Shown here: positions 1 to 7,602 of the stretch, one piece after another
Layout of the letters: each line of letters starts with the position of its first letter
Position numbering within the stretch: position 1 is the stretch's first letter
Assembly: GCF_000974485.1 (NCBI RefSeq)
Contig: NZ_BBOM01000013.1
Span: 1 to 64,000 of the forward strand
DNA length: 64,000 nt
Direction of reading: 5' to 3'
Origin: Streptomyces sp. NBRC 109706
GTDB lineage: Bacteria > Actinomycetota > Actinomycetes > Streptomycetales > Streptomycetaceae
Notes under the pieces: generated by a model
The model's database searches: none
What the model was told of the DNA's origin: nothing
Seen by the model: the letters and a program-made list of their open reading frames with translations, nothing else
Program-made: the position numbers and the translations under genes

Positions 1-1
1 C

Positions 2-868
2 GCCCGCCACCTGCGTGAAAGTGACGTGAGGGTGGTCGAGATCGACCGCCCGGACCGCAAGGCACGTCGGTGGCAGGGCAAGTCCGACCCGGTCGACGCC
101 GAGGCAGCGGCCCGGGCCGCGCTCGCCGAACGCCGCACGGGAACACCGAAGTTCCGCGACGGGCGGGTCGAGGCCCTGCGGGCGTTGCGGGTCGCCCGCC
201 GCAGCGCGGTCCAGCAGCGCTCGGACGTGCAGCGGCAGGTCAAGAACCTGATCGTCACCGCGCCGGAAGGCGTCCGCACCATGCTGCGGCACCTGAAGGA
301 CAAGGACCTGCTGACCACCTGCGCGGGCTTCCGCCCGAGCCTGGACCAGGCCGGCGGTCCGCTCACCGCGACGAAGATCGCCCTTCGCTCTCTCGCCCGC
401 CGCCACCGCGACCTGGGCCAGGAGATCGACGAACTGGACGAGCTGATAGCCCCGCTCACCCAGGAGATCAACCCGGCCCTGACCGAGCTGAACGGCGTCG
501 GCCCGGACGTCGCCGGCCAGCTGCTGGTCACCGCGGGCGACAACCCCGACCGGCTCCGCTCGGAAGCGGCGTTCGCCATGCTCTGCGGCGTCGCCCCGCT
601 GCCCGCGTCATCCGGCCGCACCCACCGCCACCGGCTCAACCGGGGCGGTGACCGGGCCGCGAACGCGGCCCTCTACCGGATCGTGCTCTGCCGCCTGCGC
701 TGGGACCAGCGCACCAAGCAGTACATGGAGCGACGGACCAAGGAGGGCCTGTCCAAGAAGGAGATCATCCGCTGCCTCAAGCGGTTCGTCGCCCGCGAGG
801 TCTACCACGTCCTGACCACCACGAACGCCACCGCACCGGCCCCGAATCACCTCGCAACCGCTGCTTGA
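2..868 (+). CDS. IS110-family transposase, 5' end cut by window
   Basis: The reading frame is open from base 2, so the N-terminus lies outside the window; 288 residues are visible. IS110 transposases have an N-terminal RuvC-like DEDD domain and a C-terminal domain with a catalytic serine, and make circular intermediates without terminal inverted repeats. Visible signatures are NRPD-like text (EIDRPDRKARRW), the acidic DPVDAEAAA motif of the DEDD domain, a helix-hairpin-helix-like GVGPDVAGQLL and the C-terminal block with SSGRTHRH and GGDRAANAAL that holds the candidate serine. The first catalytic Asp is expected upstream of the window. Intact to its stop codon; it may still be active. Confidence 0.9.
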   Translation, partial: ARHLRESDVRVVEIDRPDRKARRWQGKSDPVDAEAAARAALAERRTGTPKFRDGRVEALRALRVARRSAVQQRSDVQRQVKNLIVTAPEGVRTMLRHLKDKDLLTTCAGFRPSLDQAGGPLTATKIALRSLARRHRDLGQEIDELDELIAPLTQEINPALTELNGVGPDVAGQLLVTAGDNPDRLRSEAAFAMLCGVAPLPASSGRTHRHRLNRGGDRAANAALYRIVLCRLRWDQRTKQYMERRTKEGLSKKEIIRCLKRFVAREVYHVLTTTNATAPAPNHLATAA

Positions 869-934
869 CATCCATAAGAGCATCCCCGGACCTGCCCCAA
901 CTCCACGACGACACACCCTGAAGGGAGATGCCCC

Positions 935-1129
935 GTGCTTCTGTCAGCCTCCGCCGTGTTACTGCTCGGCCTGCTGATCTGGTTCCTCGTCCGCATCCGC
1001 TACCTGCGCACGTTCGAGGCGGTGCTCTGCACGACCTTCGGCTTCCTGCTCGCTCAAACGGCAGCCGCCCCGATGCTTCAGACGGCACTCAACGGAGTCA
1101 GCGCGCTCCTAGCGCGCCTTCAGTTCTGA
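935..1129 (+). CDS. Small membrane protein of an integrative element
   Basis: This 64-residue protein starts at GTG 935, with AAGGGAG at 921-927 as ribosome binding site. Residues 3-20 (SASAVLLLGLLIWFLVRI) form a clear transmembrane helix, and a second, weaker hydrophobic stretch covers about 27-60. Small two-helix membrane proteins are common between tra and rep genes of AICEs, where some (Spd proteins) help plasmid spread along the mycelium; I cannot say this is one of them. It lies between the IS110-type transposase and the rep operon and probably belongs to the element. Function unknown. Confidence 0.6.
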   Translation: MLLSASAVLLLGLLIWFLVRIRYLRTFEAVLCTTFGFLLAQTAAAPMLQTALNGVSALLARLQF

Positions 1130-1308
1130 CCGACGGCCAAGGAGAGGAAACGCTGCGGGTGCGTCAACAAGATCATCCCACCGCCCGAGAGCCGGGCGAC
1201 ATGACCCCAGAGAAAACGGGCTCCCGACCGGGCGCGAAGTCGCCAAACCCGACCCGGTCAGGTGCCCACTCCCACCCCCACGTGAGCAGAGAAAGGAGCA
1301 TCCACACT

Positions 1309-1554
1309 GTGACCAGCGAGAAGCGCTCGCGCAAGTCGCGCCCTCCCGTGTGCGTCATGCGCGAGGAGGAACACCCCACCTGTGCGGGCACCGAACAGGC
1401 CGTGCTCGTCGGTGCGGACGGCGAGGAACGGCGCCTGTGTCCGGCCCACGGCGCGGCCCTGTGGCTGACGAACCCGACGTTCCGGTTCTCCGCCAAGACC
1501 CGGCCGGCCGGCATCGCCGACGTCATGCGACACGCCTTCGGGGAGCCGCGATGA
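1309..1554 (+). CDS. Small Cys/His protein upstream of repSA
   Basis: An 81-residue protein starting at GTG 1309, chosen because GAAAGGAG at 1291-1298 is a good ribosome binding site; upstream in-frame sequence (from 928) reads poorly. It is basic at the N-terminus (EKRSRKSRPP) and has a C...C...C-P-A-H arrangement (CVMREEEHPTC, then LCPAH) that could bind zinc. Its stop codon overlaps the repSA start as ATGA, so the two are translationally coupled. Such small ORFs ahead of repSA are typical of AICEs; no function is known to me. A DNA-binding or replication-accessory role is only a guess. Confidence 0.6.
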   Translation: MTSEKRSRKSRPPVCVMREEEHPTCAGTEQAVLVGADGEERRLCPAHGAALWLTNPTFRFSAKTRPAGIADVMRHAFGEPR

Positions 1555-2870
1555 ACGACTCCCTCAACTCCCTGAGCGCGCTGCTCCAACGCGCCACCCA
1601 CCCCGGTTTCGAGGACTGGCGACGCGGCATCGTCCGGCTCGGCGGCTGCGTCAGCCCGGTCAATCTGGCCGGTCACGGAGTCAGCGTGGACGCGGCCACG
1701 GGCGAAGTGCTCCGCTCGCTGAGCGGGGGACTGATCATCCCGTGCGGCAACCGACGTGCCGTCGTCTGCCCGCCCTGCGCCCGGACCTACCGAGGAGACA
1801 CCTTCCATCTGATCCGCGCGGGGCTGACCGGTGGCAAGGAGGTGACGGAACGGGTCGGTGGGCACCCTCGGGTGTTCGCCACGCTCACCGCCCCCGGCTT
1901 CGGAGCGGTCCACACCCGTCGGGAGCGGAGCGGCGAACCGTTGCCCTGCCGGCCGCGACCGTTTGACCAACGCTGCCCGCACGGGCGACCGATCGGCTGC
2001 CGCATCCAGCACACTCACAGCGATCCCCGGTTGGGCGAACCGCTGTGCCCGCGCTGCTACGACTACGCGGGGGCGGTCCTGTGGCAGGCGCACGCGGGAA
2101 CGCTGTGGCACCGCTTCGCCCTGGAGCTGCGCCGCGAACTGGCCCGGCGGGCGGGGCTTACCCGCTCCGCGTTCGCCGAACGAGTGCGCCTGTCGTACGC
2201 CAAGGTCGCCGAGTACCAACGTCGCGGCCTGGTCCACTTCCACGCGGTCGTCCGCCTCGACGGGCCCGACGGGCCCTCGACCGTCCCGCCCCGCTGGGCG
2301 AGCACCGAACTGCTCGCCGACGCGGTGCGCACGGCGGCTACTCGGGTCCGCCTCCGCGCGGTCGGAGCGGACGTGATCGGTGCTCGCGTACTCCGCTTCG
2401 GCCCTCAGGTTGATGTGCGTCCCATCGCCGCGTTCGGCGACGGGCAACGGCTGACCTCCTCGGCCGTGGCGGGCTACATCGCCAAGTACGCGACAAAGGG
2501 CGCGGAGACTGCCGGCGCCACCGCCAGTCGTATCCGCGACGCTTCCGAACTGGTCGCCCTGCCCCTGCGCTACCACGTGCTCCGCATGGCGGGGACGTGT
2601 TGGTGGCTCGGTGGGCTGCCGCCCTTCGCTGAACTCGGCCTGCGTCGTTGGGCCCACATGCTCGGCTACCGGGGCCACTTCACCACCAAGTCCCGCCGCT
2701 ACTCCACCACTCTGACCGCCCTCCGCACCGCCCGCGCCACGCACCGCGCCGGTGGGAAGTCCACGGTCACCGTGGGCCGGTGGCACTACGCGGGACGTGG
2801 CTATGACCCCGCCGGGGAACTCATCGCCGCGTCCGTGCGCGAGGGAGGTGAGCCTCATGGCACGCACTGA
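1551..2870 (+). CDS. repSA: RepSA-family rolling-circle replication initiator
   Basis: A 439-residue replication initiator like RepSA of pSAM2, which nicks the element's double-strand origin and starts rolling-circle replication of the excised circle. The start ATG 1551 overlaps the previous stop. Two Cys pairs (CPPCARTY and PLCPRCYDY) look like a zinc ribbon in the N-terminal half. The metal-binding HUH motif is HFHAVVRL in the middle, and the catalytic tyrosine motif is YIAKYATKGAE further on, both intact. Followed by xis with a 14-nt overlap. Length and motifs agree with a functional protein; the origin itself was not located. Confidence 0.87.
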   Translation: MNDSLNSLSALLQRATHPGFEDWRRGIVRLGGCVSPVNLAGHGVSVDAATGEVLRSLSGGLIIPCGNRRAVVCPPCARTYRGDTFHLIRAGLTGGKEVTERVGGHPRVFATLTAPGFGAVHTRRERSGEPLPCRPRPFDQRCPHGRPIGCRIQHTHSDPRLGEPLCPRCYDYAGAVLWQAHAGTLWHRFALELRRELARRAGLTRSAFAERVRLSYAKVAEYQRRGLVHFHAVVRLDGPDGPSTVPPRWASTELLADAVRTAATRVRLRAVGADVIGARVLRFGPQVDVRPIAAFGDGQRLTSSAVAGYIAKYATKGAETAGATASRIRDASELVALPLRYHVLRMAGTCWWLGGLPPFAELGLRRWAHMLGYRGHFTTKSRRYSTTLTALRTARATHRAGGKSTVTVGRWHYAGRGYDPAGELIAASVREGGEPHGTH

Positions 2871-3057
2871 ACCGGCCGGCCCCGCCGCGCTGTTGACCGT
2901 TCCGGAGGTCATGGCCCGGCTCAAACTCGGGCGCACGGCGGTCTATGAGCTGATCCGCTCCGGCCGGCTGTCCTCCCTCACCATCGGGCGCGCGCGTCGC
3001 GTCCCGGTATCGGCACTGCGCGACTTCATCGCCAACGAGACCGGGGAGGCGGCCTGA
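2857..3057 (+). CDS. xis: Excisionase / helix-turn-helix protein
   Basis: A 66-residue DNA-binding protein with the MerR-like winged helix of the excisionase family: LLTVPEVMARLKLGRTAVYE is the helix-turn-helix, and a basic wing (TIGRARRVPVSAL) follows. Xis bends the attachment-site DNA and drives the integrase toward excision. ATG 2857 is preferred because GAGGGAGG at 2841-2848 is 8 nt upstream; GTG 2848 would add three residues. The gene overlaps the end of repSA and its TGA overlaps the int ATG by one base, so rep, xis and int form one operon, as in pSAM2. Confidence 0.87.
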   Translation: MARTEPAGPAALLTVPEVMARLKLGRTAVYELIRSGRLSSLTIGRARRVPVSALRDFIANETGEAA

Positions 3058-4208
3058 TGGCGCGGCAACGAAAGCGGAACCCGAACGGCACGGGCACGAT
3101 CACCAAACGGTCGGACGGTCGTTATCAGGCGGCCGTCTATGTGCTTCAGCCGGACGGAACCCGCGCCCGAAAGTACGCCTATGGCAAGACGTGGACGGAG
3201 TGCGACACCAAGCGGCGCGCGCTGCTGGCCAAGGCGGAGAGCGGCGTGCCCGTGCCCACCCGGTCGGCGAAGCTCGCCGAGTGGCTGCCCTACTGGCTGG
3301 ACAACGTGGTCCGGCCGCGCCGGAAGCTGAGCACCTACGACAAGTACGAGGCGCACGTCAGGCTGTATCTGATGCCGCTGCTCGGGACCAAGCGACTGGA
3401 GTCGTTGGGCGTCGCGGACGTGCGGCGCTTTCTCACCCGGTTGGAGAAGCGGACCACTGCGGCGACGGCCAAGGAGGCACACCGGGTACTGCGGAGCGCG
3501 CTCACGGCAGCCTGCCGGGAGGAGCTGATCAGTCGGAATGTGGCGTCGCTGGTGGAGCCTCCGCGTCCCACGTCGCGGGAGCTGACGCCGTGGACGTTGG
3601 ACGAGACGCTCACGTTCCTCGCGGCGGCCCGGAAGGACCCGCTCTATGCGGCGTTCGTGCTCGCCATCACCATGGGTCTGCGGCGCGGAGAGATCGTCGG
3701 CCTGCGCTGGTCGGATGTGGACCTGGACAACCGGGTTCTCCATATCCGGCAGCAGACGCAGCGTCGGCGTGGGCGGCTCTATGACGACGATCCCAAGGGC
3801 CGGCGTCGCCGGGCCGTTCCCCTTCCGGCCATGTGCGTGGCGCCGCTGCGGTGGCAGCGGTTGCGGCAGGCAGCCGTCAGGAAGCAGGCGGGCGAGAAGT
3901 GGGCGGGCGGCGACTACGTGTTCACCACCCGCACCGGGCGGCCGGTCGAACCGCGCAACGTGTACCGGTCGTTCACCCGGGTCGCCGGGAACGCGGGGCT
4001 CCGGGTGATCCGGTTGCACGACGCCCGACACGGCTGCGCCACGCTTCTGACCGCTGCGGGGGTTGCTCCCCGGGTGGTGATGGAGATCCTCGGACACAGC
4101 CAGATCAGCATCACCATGGGCGTGTACACACACGTCGTGCGGGACACCCAACGGGAGGCGATCAGCCACATGGACCGCCTGCTCAGGAGGCACCCCGGTC
4201 GTGACTGA
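3057..4208 (+). CDS. int: Tyrosine site-specific integrase of the AICE
   Basis: A 383-residue phage-type tyrosine recombinase that inserts the element at the adjacent tRNA gene. There is a basic N-terminal arm-binding region (RKRNPNGTGTITKRSDGR), a SAM-like core-binding domain (about 65-150), then the catalytic domain with the first Arg in MGLRRGEIVGLRW, the H-x-x-R box in LHDARHGCATLL, a conserved His in LGHSQ and the nucleophilic Tyr in ITMGVYTHV. All catalytic residues are present. The stop codon is 32 bp before a perfect terminator hairpin and 68 bp from the 3' end of tRNA-Arg, which is therefore the expected attachment gene. Confidence 0.95.
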   Translation: MARQRKRNPNGTGTITKRSDGRYQAAVYVLQPDGTRARKYAYGKTWTECDTKRRALLAKAESGVPVPTRSAKLAEWLPYWLDNVVRPRRKLSTYDKYEAHVRLYLMPLLGTKRLESLGVADVRRFLTRLEKRTTAATAKEAHRVLRSALTAACREELISRNVASLVEPPRPTSRELTPWTLDETLTFLAAARKDPLYAAFVLAITMGLRRGEIVGLRWSDVDLDNRVLHIRQQTQRRRGRLYDDDPKGRRRRAVPLPAMCVAPLRWQRLRQAAVRKQAGEKWAGGDYVFTTRTGRPVEPRNVYRSFTRVAGNAGLRVIRLHDARHGCATLLTAAGVAPRVVMEILGHSQISITMGVYTHVVRDTQREAISHMDRLLRRHPGRD

Positions 4209-4240
4209 CCGCCGCCGTTGATGTCAGAAGTGGATGTCAA

Positions 4241-4275
4241 ACGCCCCGGAGCATGATCGGTCCGGGGCGTTTTCC
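4241..4275. terminator. Perfect hairpin between int and tRNA-Arg
   Basis: Ten-base arms ACGCCCCGGA (4241-4250) and TCCGGGGCGT (4261-4270) pair perfectly around a 10-nt loop, followed by TTTCC on the plus strand. It ends int transcription and, being symmetrical, can also stop transcription leaving the minus-strand tRNA. Confidence 0.8.
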
Positions 4276-4276
4276 C

Positions 4277-4352
4277 TGGTGCCCCCGGCAGGATTCGAAC
4301 CTGCGACACCCGCTTTAGGAGAGCGGTGCTCTATCCCCTGAGCTACGGAGGC
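4277..4352 (-). tRNA. tRNA-Arg (anticodon CCU), CCA encoded
   Basis: Read on the minus strand, this folds as a 76-nt tRNA: acceptor GCCTCCG pairs with CGGGGGC (one G-U pair), anticodon loop CTCCTAA with anticodon CCT, T-loop TTCGAAT and an encoded 3' CCA. It reads AGG codons. It is the probable integration site of the AICE on its left; the 3' portion is intact, as expected when the element carries a copy of the tRNA end. Confidence 0.95.
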
Positions 4353-4371
4353 CGGGACAGCGCGGATCAGT

Positions 4372-5358
4372 CTAGCCGGTTCGGTCGGTGGGGCGGGCCA
4401 GGAGGACGGTGAAGCGGTTCTGGGGGTCGGTCCACCAGTGGGTGGGGGTGAGGCCGGACCGGCCGAGGTCGGCGGCGAGGCGGGGGCGGCGGAACTTGGT
4501 GGAGAGTTCGGTGCGCAGGAGTTCGCCCTGGCTGAAGCCCACTTCGAGGTCGAGCACCGGAATCTTGACGGTGTGGCCGTAGCGGGCCTTCAGGGACATC
4601 TCGATCCGTTCGGCGCGCTCGTTCCAGGTCGCCACGTGGTCGAAGGCGCTGGCGTCGAAGTCGGCGTCGAGTTCGCGGTTGAGGACACGCAGCAGGTTCT
4701 TGTTGAACTCCGCGGTGACGCCCTGCGCGTCGTCGTAGGCGCGGGTCAGGGTGGTGGGCGACTTGACCAGGTCGGCGCCGATCAGGATCGCGTCGTTGGG
4801 GGTGAGCGCGGCGCCGAGGCGGCTGAGGAAGGCGGCGCGTTCCGCCGTGTCGAAGTTGCCGATGGTGGAACCGAGGAAGGCGACCAGTCGTGGGCCAGGG
4901 CCTTCGGGTATGGGCAGTTCCTGATCGAAGTCGGCCACAGTGGCATCGACCTCGATCCCTGGATAAGCGTCCAGGATCGATTCGGCGGCCTCGGTCAGGG
5001 CGGTGCGCGAGACGTCGATGGGGGCGTAGGCGCGCAGCGTGCCGCCGGCCGTGAGGGCGTCGAGCAGCACCCGGGTCTTCTCCGAGGAGCCGGAACCGAG
5101 TTCGACCAGGGTCCGCGCGTTGGTGTGGGCGGCTATGTCGGGGGCGTGTGCGCGGAGGATCTGTCGCTCGGCGCGGGTGAGGTAGTACTCGGGCAGCCGG
5201 GTGATGCGGGTGAAGAGTTCGCTGCCCCGCGCGTCGTAGAACCACTTGGGCGGCAGGGACTTGGGGTCGGCGGTCAGGCCGGTGCGCACATCGGCGTGCA
5301 GGCGCTCGGCGAAGTGGTCCTCCGGCAGGGTGTCGTGCACGGTGACGCTGCTGGTCAT
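4372..5358 (-). CDS. egtD: Histidine N-alpha-methyltransferase (ergothioneine)
   Basis: EgtD transfers three methyl groups from S-adenosylmethionine to histidine, giving hercynine, the first committed step of ergothioneine synthesis in the cytoplasm. The 328-residue length is normal. The N-terminal KSLPPKWFYDARGSELF block is diagnostic, followed by the SAM-binding ELGSGSSEKTR motif near residue 85 and the C-terminal GFSQGELL region that helps close the histidine site. ATG 5358 has AAAGGA just upstream. It is the last gene of a minus-strand egtA-B-C-D run, 91 bp after egtC, so it may have extra control of its own. Confidence 0.95.
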   Translation of the reverse strand: MTSSVTVHDTLPEDHFAERLHADVRTGLTADPKSLPPKWFYDARGSELFTRITRLPEYYLTRAERQILRAHAPDIAAHTNARTLVELGSGSSEKTRVLLDALTAGGTLRAYAPIDVSRTALTEAAESILDAYPGIEVDATVADFDQELPIPEGPGPRLVAFLGSTIGNFDTAERAAFLSRLGAALTPNDAILIGADLVKSPTTLTRAYDDAQGVTAEFNKNLLRVLNRELDADFDASAFDHVATWNERAERIEMSLKARYGHTVKIPVLDLEVGFSQGELLRTELSTKFRRPRLAADLGRSGLTPTHWWTDPQNRFTVLLARPTDRTG

Positions 5359-5449
5359 GGCGTTCCTTTCGGCGGTTTCCTGCCCGCCCGTTCCACGGTC
5401 GCCGGCCGGCGCGGGGCGCGGGCGCGGGGGCGGTTGTCAGTGGCGGGGC

Positions 5450-6199
5450 CTAGAGTCGTGGCAGGGCTTGGACATCGGCCGAGGTGCGGCTGGCGCGGAG
5501 CAGGGAGTGCTCGGGCACCTCGCGCCAGCCCGGCTGTTCCGGCACCGGCTCGGAGGCGACGAGCAGCCGTTCGTCCTCGGTCCGGTACCAGAGGCTGTCG
5601 CCGTGGCGGGTGGCGACGACGGTGCTGCCGTCGGTGAGGAGGAGGTTGAGGCGGGCGTCGGGCCGGGCGGTGAGGACGGCGGCGACGAGTTCGGCCAGCG
5701 CCTCGGGGGCTGGTTGGCCGGCCACCAGCCGTCGGGCCGCCATCAGCCAGAGCAGTGCGGCGTCGACGCGCGCCTCGATGCCCAGGAGTTCGGCGGGGGT
5801 CAGCGGCTCGCCGAGGTCGGTGGGGAGTTGCTCCCAGCGGTCGACGCTTCCGTTGAGGCTGAACAGCCAACGCCCCAGGGCGAAGGGGGCCACGGCCGTC
5901 TCGTGGTTGCTGCCGCCCGGGGTGGTGGAGCGCACCGAGGCCAGCACGGCGCCGCTGTGCAGCAGCCCGGCCAGGCCGGGCAGGTTCTCGTCGGCCCAGA
6001 TGGGAACGGCGCGGCGGTAGCGCACGGGGCCCGCCCCGTCGTCCGGCGGGTACCAGCCGATGCCGAAGCCATCGGCGTTGATCGTACCTCCCACTTGGCA
6101 CTTGGGCGCCCAGGACTGTTCATAGAGGCTGTGCGGAGGGGTGGTGAGAAGTTCGGCCAGGGAACGCGGGGGCCCGAGGTAGGCGAGGTGGCGGCACAT
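5450..6199 (-). CDS. egtC: Gamma-glutamyl-hercynylcysteine S-oxide hydrolase
   Basis: A 249-residue class II glutamine-amidotransferase-type hydrolase that removes glutamate from the EgtB product. As in other Ntn amidotransferases the catalytic Cys is residue 2 (MCRHLAYLG), exposed once Met1 is removed. Further signatures are the NADGFGIGWY block and LFSLNGSV. ATG 6199 is set by the essential Cys2 and by the one-base overlap with the egtB stop (TGATG), indicating translational coupling. Sequence upstream of 6199 in the same frame belongs to egtB. Confidence 0.93.
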   Translation of the reverse strand: MCRHLAYLGPPRSLAELLTTPPHSLYEQSWAPKCQVGGTINADGFGIGWYPPDDGAGPVRYRRAVPIWADENLPGLAGLLHSGAVLASVRSTTPGGSNHETAVAPFALGRWLFSLNGSVDRWEQLPTDLGEPLTPAELLGIEARVDAALLWLMAARRLVAGQPAPEALAELVAAVLTARPDARLNLLLTDGSTVVATRHGDSLWYRTEDERLLVASEPVPEQPGWREVPEHSLLRASRTSADVQALPRL

Positions 6200-7602
6200 C
6201 AGCCGAGGCCCGGGCGCGCGTCGCGGCAGGTCCGGAATCCGGCGAAGATCTGGCGGCGGACGGGGAGGTCCCAGTTGCGGAAGGTGCCTCGGCAGGCGAC
6301 CGGATCGGTGCCGAAGGAGCCGCCGCGCAGCACCCGGTAGCCGGCGTCGAAGAACACCTCGCTGTACTCGCGGTAGGGATGGGCGGCGAAGCCGGGATAG
6401 CCGGTGAACTCGGTGGCGGTCCACTCCCAGACATCACCGAGGAGTTGACGTGCCCCGCTGGGCGCGGCCCCTTCCGCGTAGGCGCCGACGGGTGCCGGAC
6501 GGAGGTGACGCTGGCCGAGGTTGGCGTGCCGCGCGTCGGGGGCCACGTCGCCCCAGGGGTAGCGGCGGGAGCGGCCGGTGGCGGGGTGGTGTCGGGCCGC
6601 CTTCTCCCATTCGGCCTCCGTCGGCAGCCGCCGGCCGGCCCACCGGGCGTAGGCATCGGCCTCGTACCAGCTGATGTGGAGCACCGGCTCGTCGGGTGGC
6701 ACGGGTTCGGCGCGCCCGAACCGGTGGCGAAGCCACTGCCCTTCGAGGTCGCGGTGCCAGAAGGCCGGCGCCGTCAGATTGGCCTGCTTTCGGTGTGCCC
6801 AGCCCTCCGGGTGCCACCAGCGGGACTGGTGGTAGCCGCCGTCGGCGATGAACTCCTGGTAGGCGACGTTGCTGACGGGCGTGGTGTCCAGCCAGAACGC
6901 GGGGACGAAGACCCGGTGCGCCGGGCCCTCGTTGTCCAGCGCCCAGGGGTCGTCCGCCGGGTCGACGCCCATGGTGAAGGGGCCCGCCGGCACCAGGACC
7001 TCGGCCGGCGGCCGGTGCCCGGGACGGGGGCGCGCGGGCGCCGGCGCGTAGAGCACCCCGCGCCCCCGGCGCAGTTGGTGGGTGGCGAGCATGGTCTCGT
7101 CGTGCTGCTGCTCGTGTTGGGCGATCATGGCGAAGAGGAACGCCCGCTCGGGCTCGCCGGCCAGCAGGTCCAGCACCTCAAGCGCCTGGGCGCGCACCTC
7201 GGCCGCGTAGTGGCGGGCCTCGGCGGGGGACAGCAGGGGAAGGGCCGAGCGGTCGGCCCTGGGGTGCCGGAAGGCGTCGTAGAGGTGGTCGAGGTCGGCG
7301 CGGAGCGGTGCGCGTCCGCCGGCCCGGCGCAGCAGCCAGATCTCCTCCTGGTTGGCGATATGGGCCAGGTCCCAGACGAGCGGCGACATCAGGGGCGAGT
7401 GCCGCGCGGTGAGTTCGTCCGCCGGCAGGCAGTCGGTGAGTTCGTGGGTGCGCCGGCGGGCGGCCTCCAGTGCGGCGGCCAACTCGCCCGGGTCGATGGG
7501 GGCGCGCGCGTCGGGGGCGGACACGGCGTCGAGTGCGCCGGGGGTGCCCACCCGGCGCTTGGGCGGCGTCGGGGGCGTGGGCGCGACGGGGGTCTCGGTC
7601 AT
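6199..7602 (-). CDS. egtB: Hercynine oxygenase, ergothioneine sulfoxide synthase
   Basis: EgtB is a non-haem iron enzyme joining gamma-glutamylcysteine to hercynine with oxygen. The 467-residue protein has the expected two parts: an N-terminal DinB-like four-helix domain supplying iron ligands (DLAHIANQEE and QHEQQHDETML) and a C-terminal formylglycine-enzyme-like domain (GPFTMG, RLPTEAEWEKAAR, GNVWEW-type DVWEWT, RVLRGGSF). ATG 7602 overlaps the egtA stop as ATGA. Using gamma-Glu-Cys as sulfur donor agrees with the presence of egtA and egtC in the operon. Confidence 0.95.
   Translation of the reverse strand: MTETPVAPTPPTPPKRRVGTPGALDAVSAPDARAPIDPGELAAALEAARRRTHELTDCLPADELTARHSPLMSPLVWDLAHIANQEEIWLLRRAGGRAPLRADLDHLYDAFRHPRADRSALPLLSPAEARHYAAEVRAQALEVLDLLAGEPERAFLFAMIAQHEQQHDETMLATHQLRRGRGVLYAPAPARPRPGHRPPAEVLVPAGPFTMGVDPADDPWALDNEGPAHRVFVPAFWLDTTPVSNVAYQEFIADGGYHQSRWWHPEGWAHRKQANLTAPAFWHRDLEGQWLRHRFGRAEPVPPDEPVLHISWYEADAYARWAGRRLPTEAEWEKAARHHPATGRSRRYPWGDVAPDARHANLGQRHLRPAPVGAYAEGAAPSGARQLLGDVWEWTATEFTGYPGFAAHPYREYSEVFFDAGYRVLRGGSFGTDPVACRGTFRNWDLPVRRQIFAGFRTCRDARPGLG

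Larger units (their letters stand above)
1..4276. mobile_element. Right-hand part of an AICE (pSAM2-like integrative element) carrying an IS110-type transposase
   Basis: The order repSA, xis, int with 1-14 nt overlaps, ending about 70 bp from the 3' end of a tRNA-Arg gene, is the standard replication/integration end of Streptomyces integrative elements. The attachment site should overlap the 3' half of the tRNA (roughly 4277-4320), leaving the tRNA intact. The other attachment site and the conjugation gene (traB) would lie left of the window. The transposase at 2-868 sits where transfer or spread genes are usually found, so the element may have been interrupted by the insertion sequence. The left limit cannot be seen. 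Confidence 0.8.
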
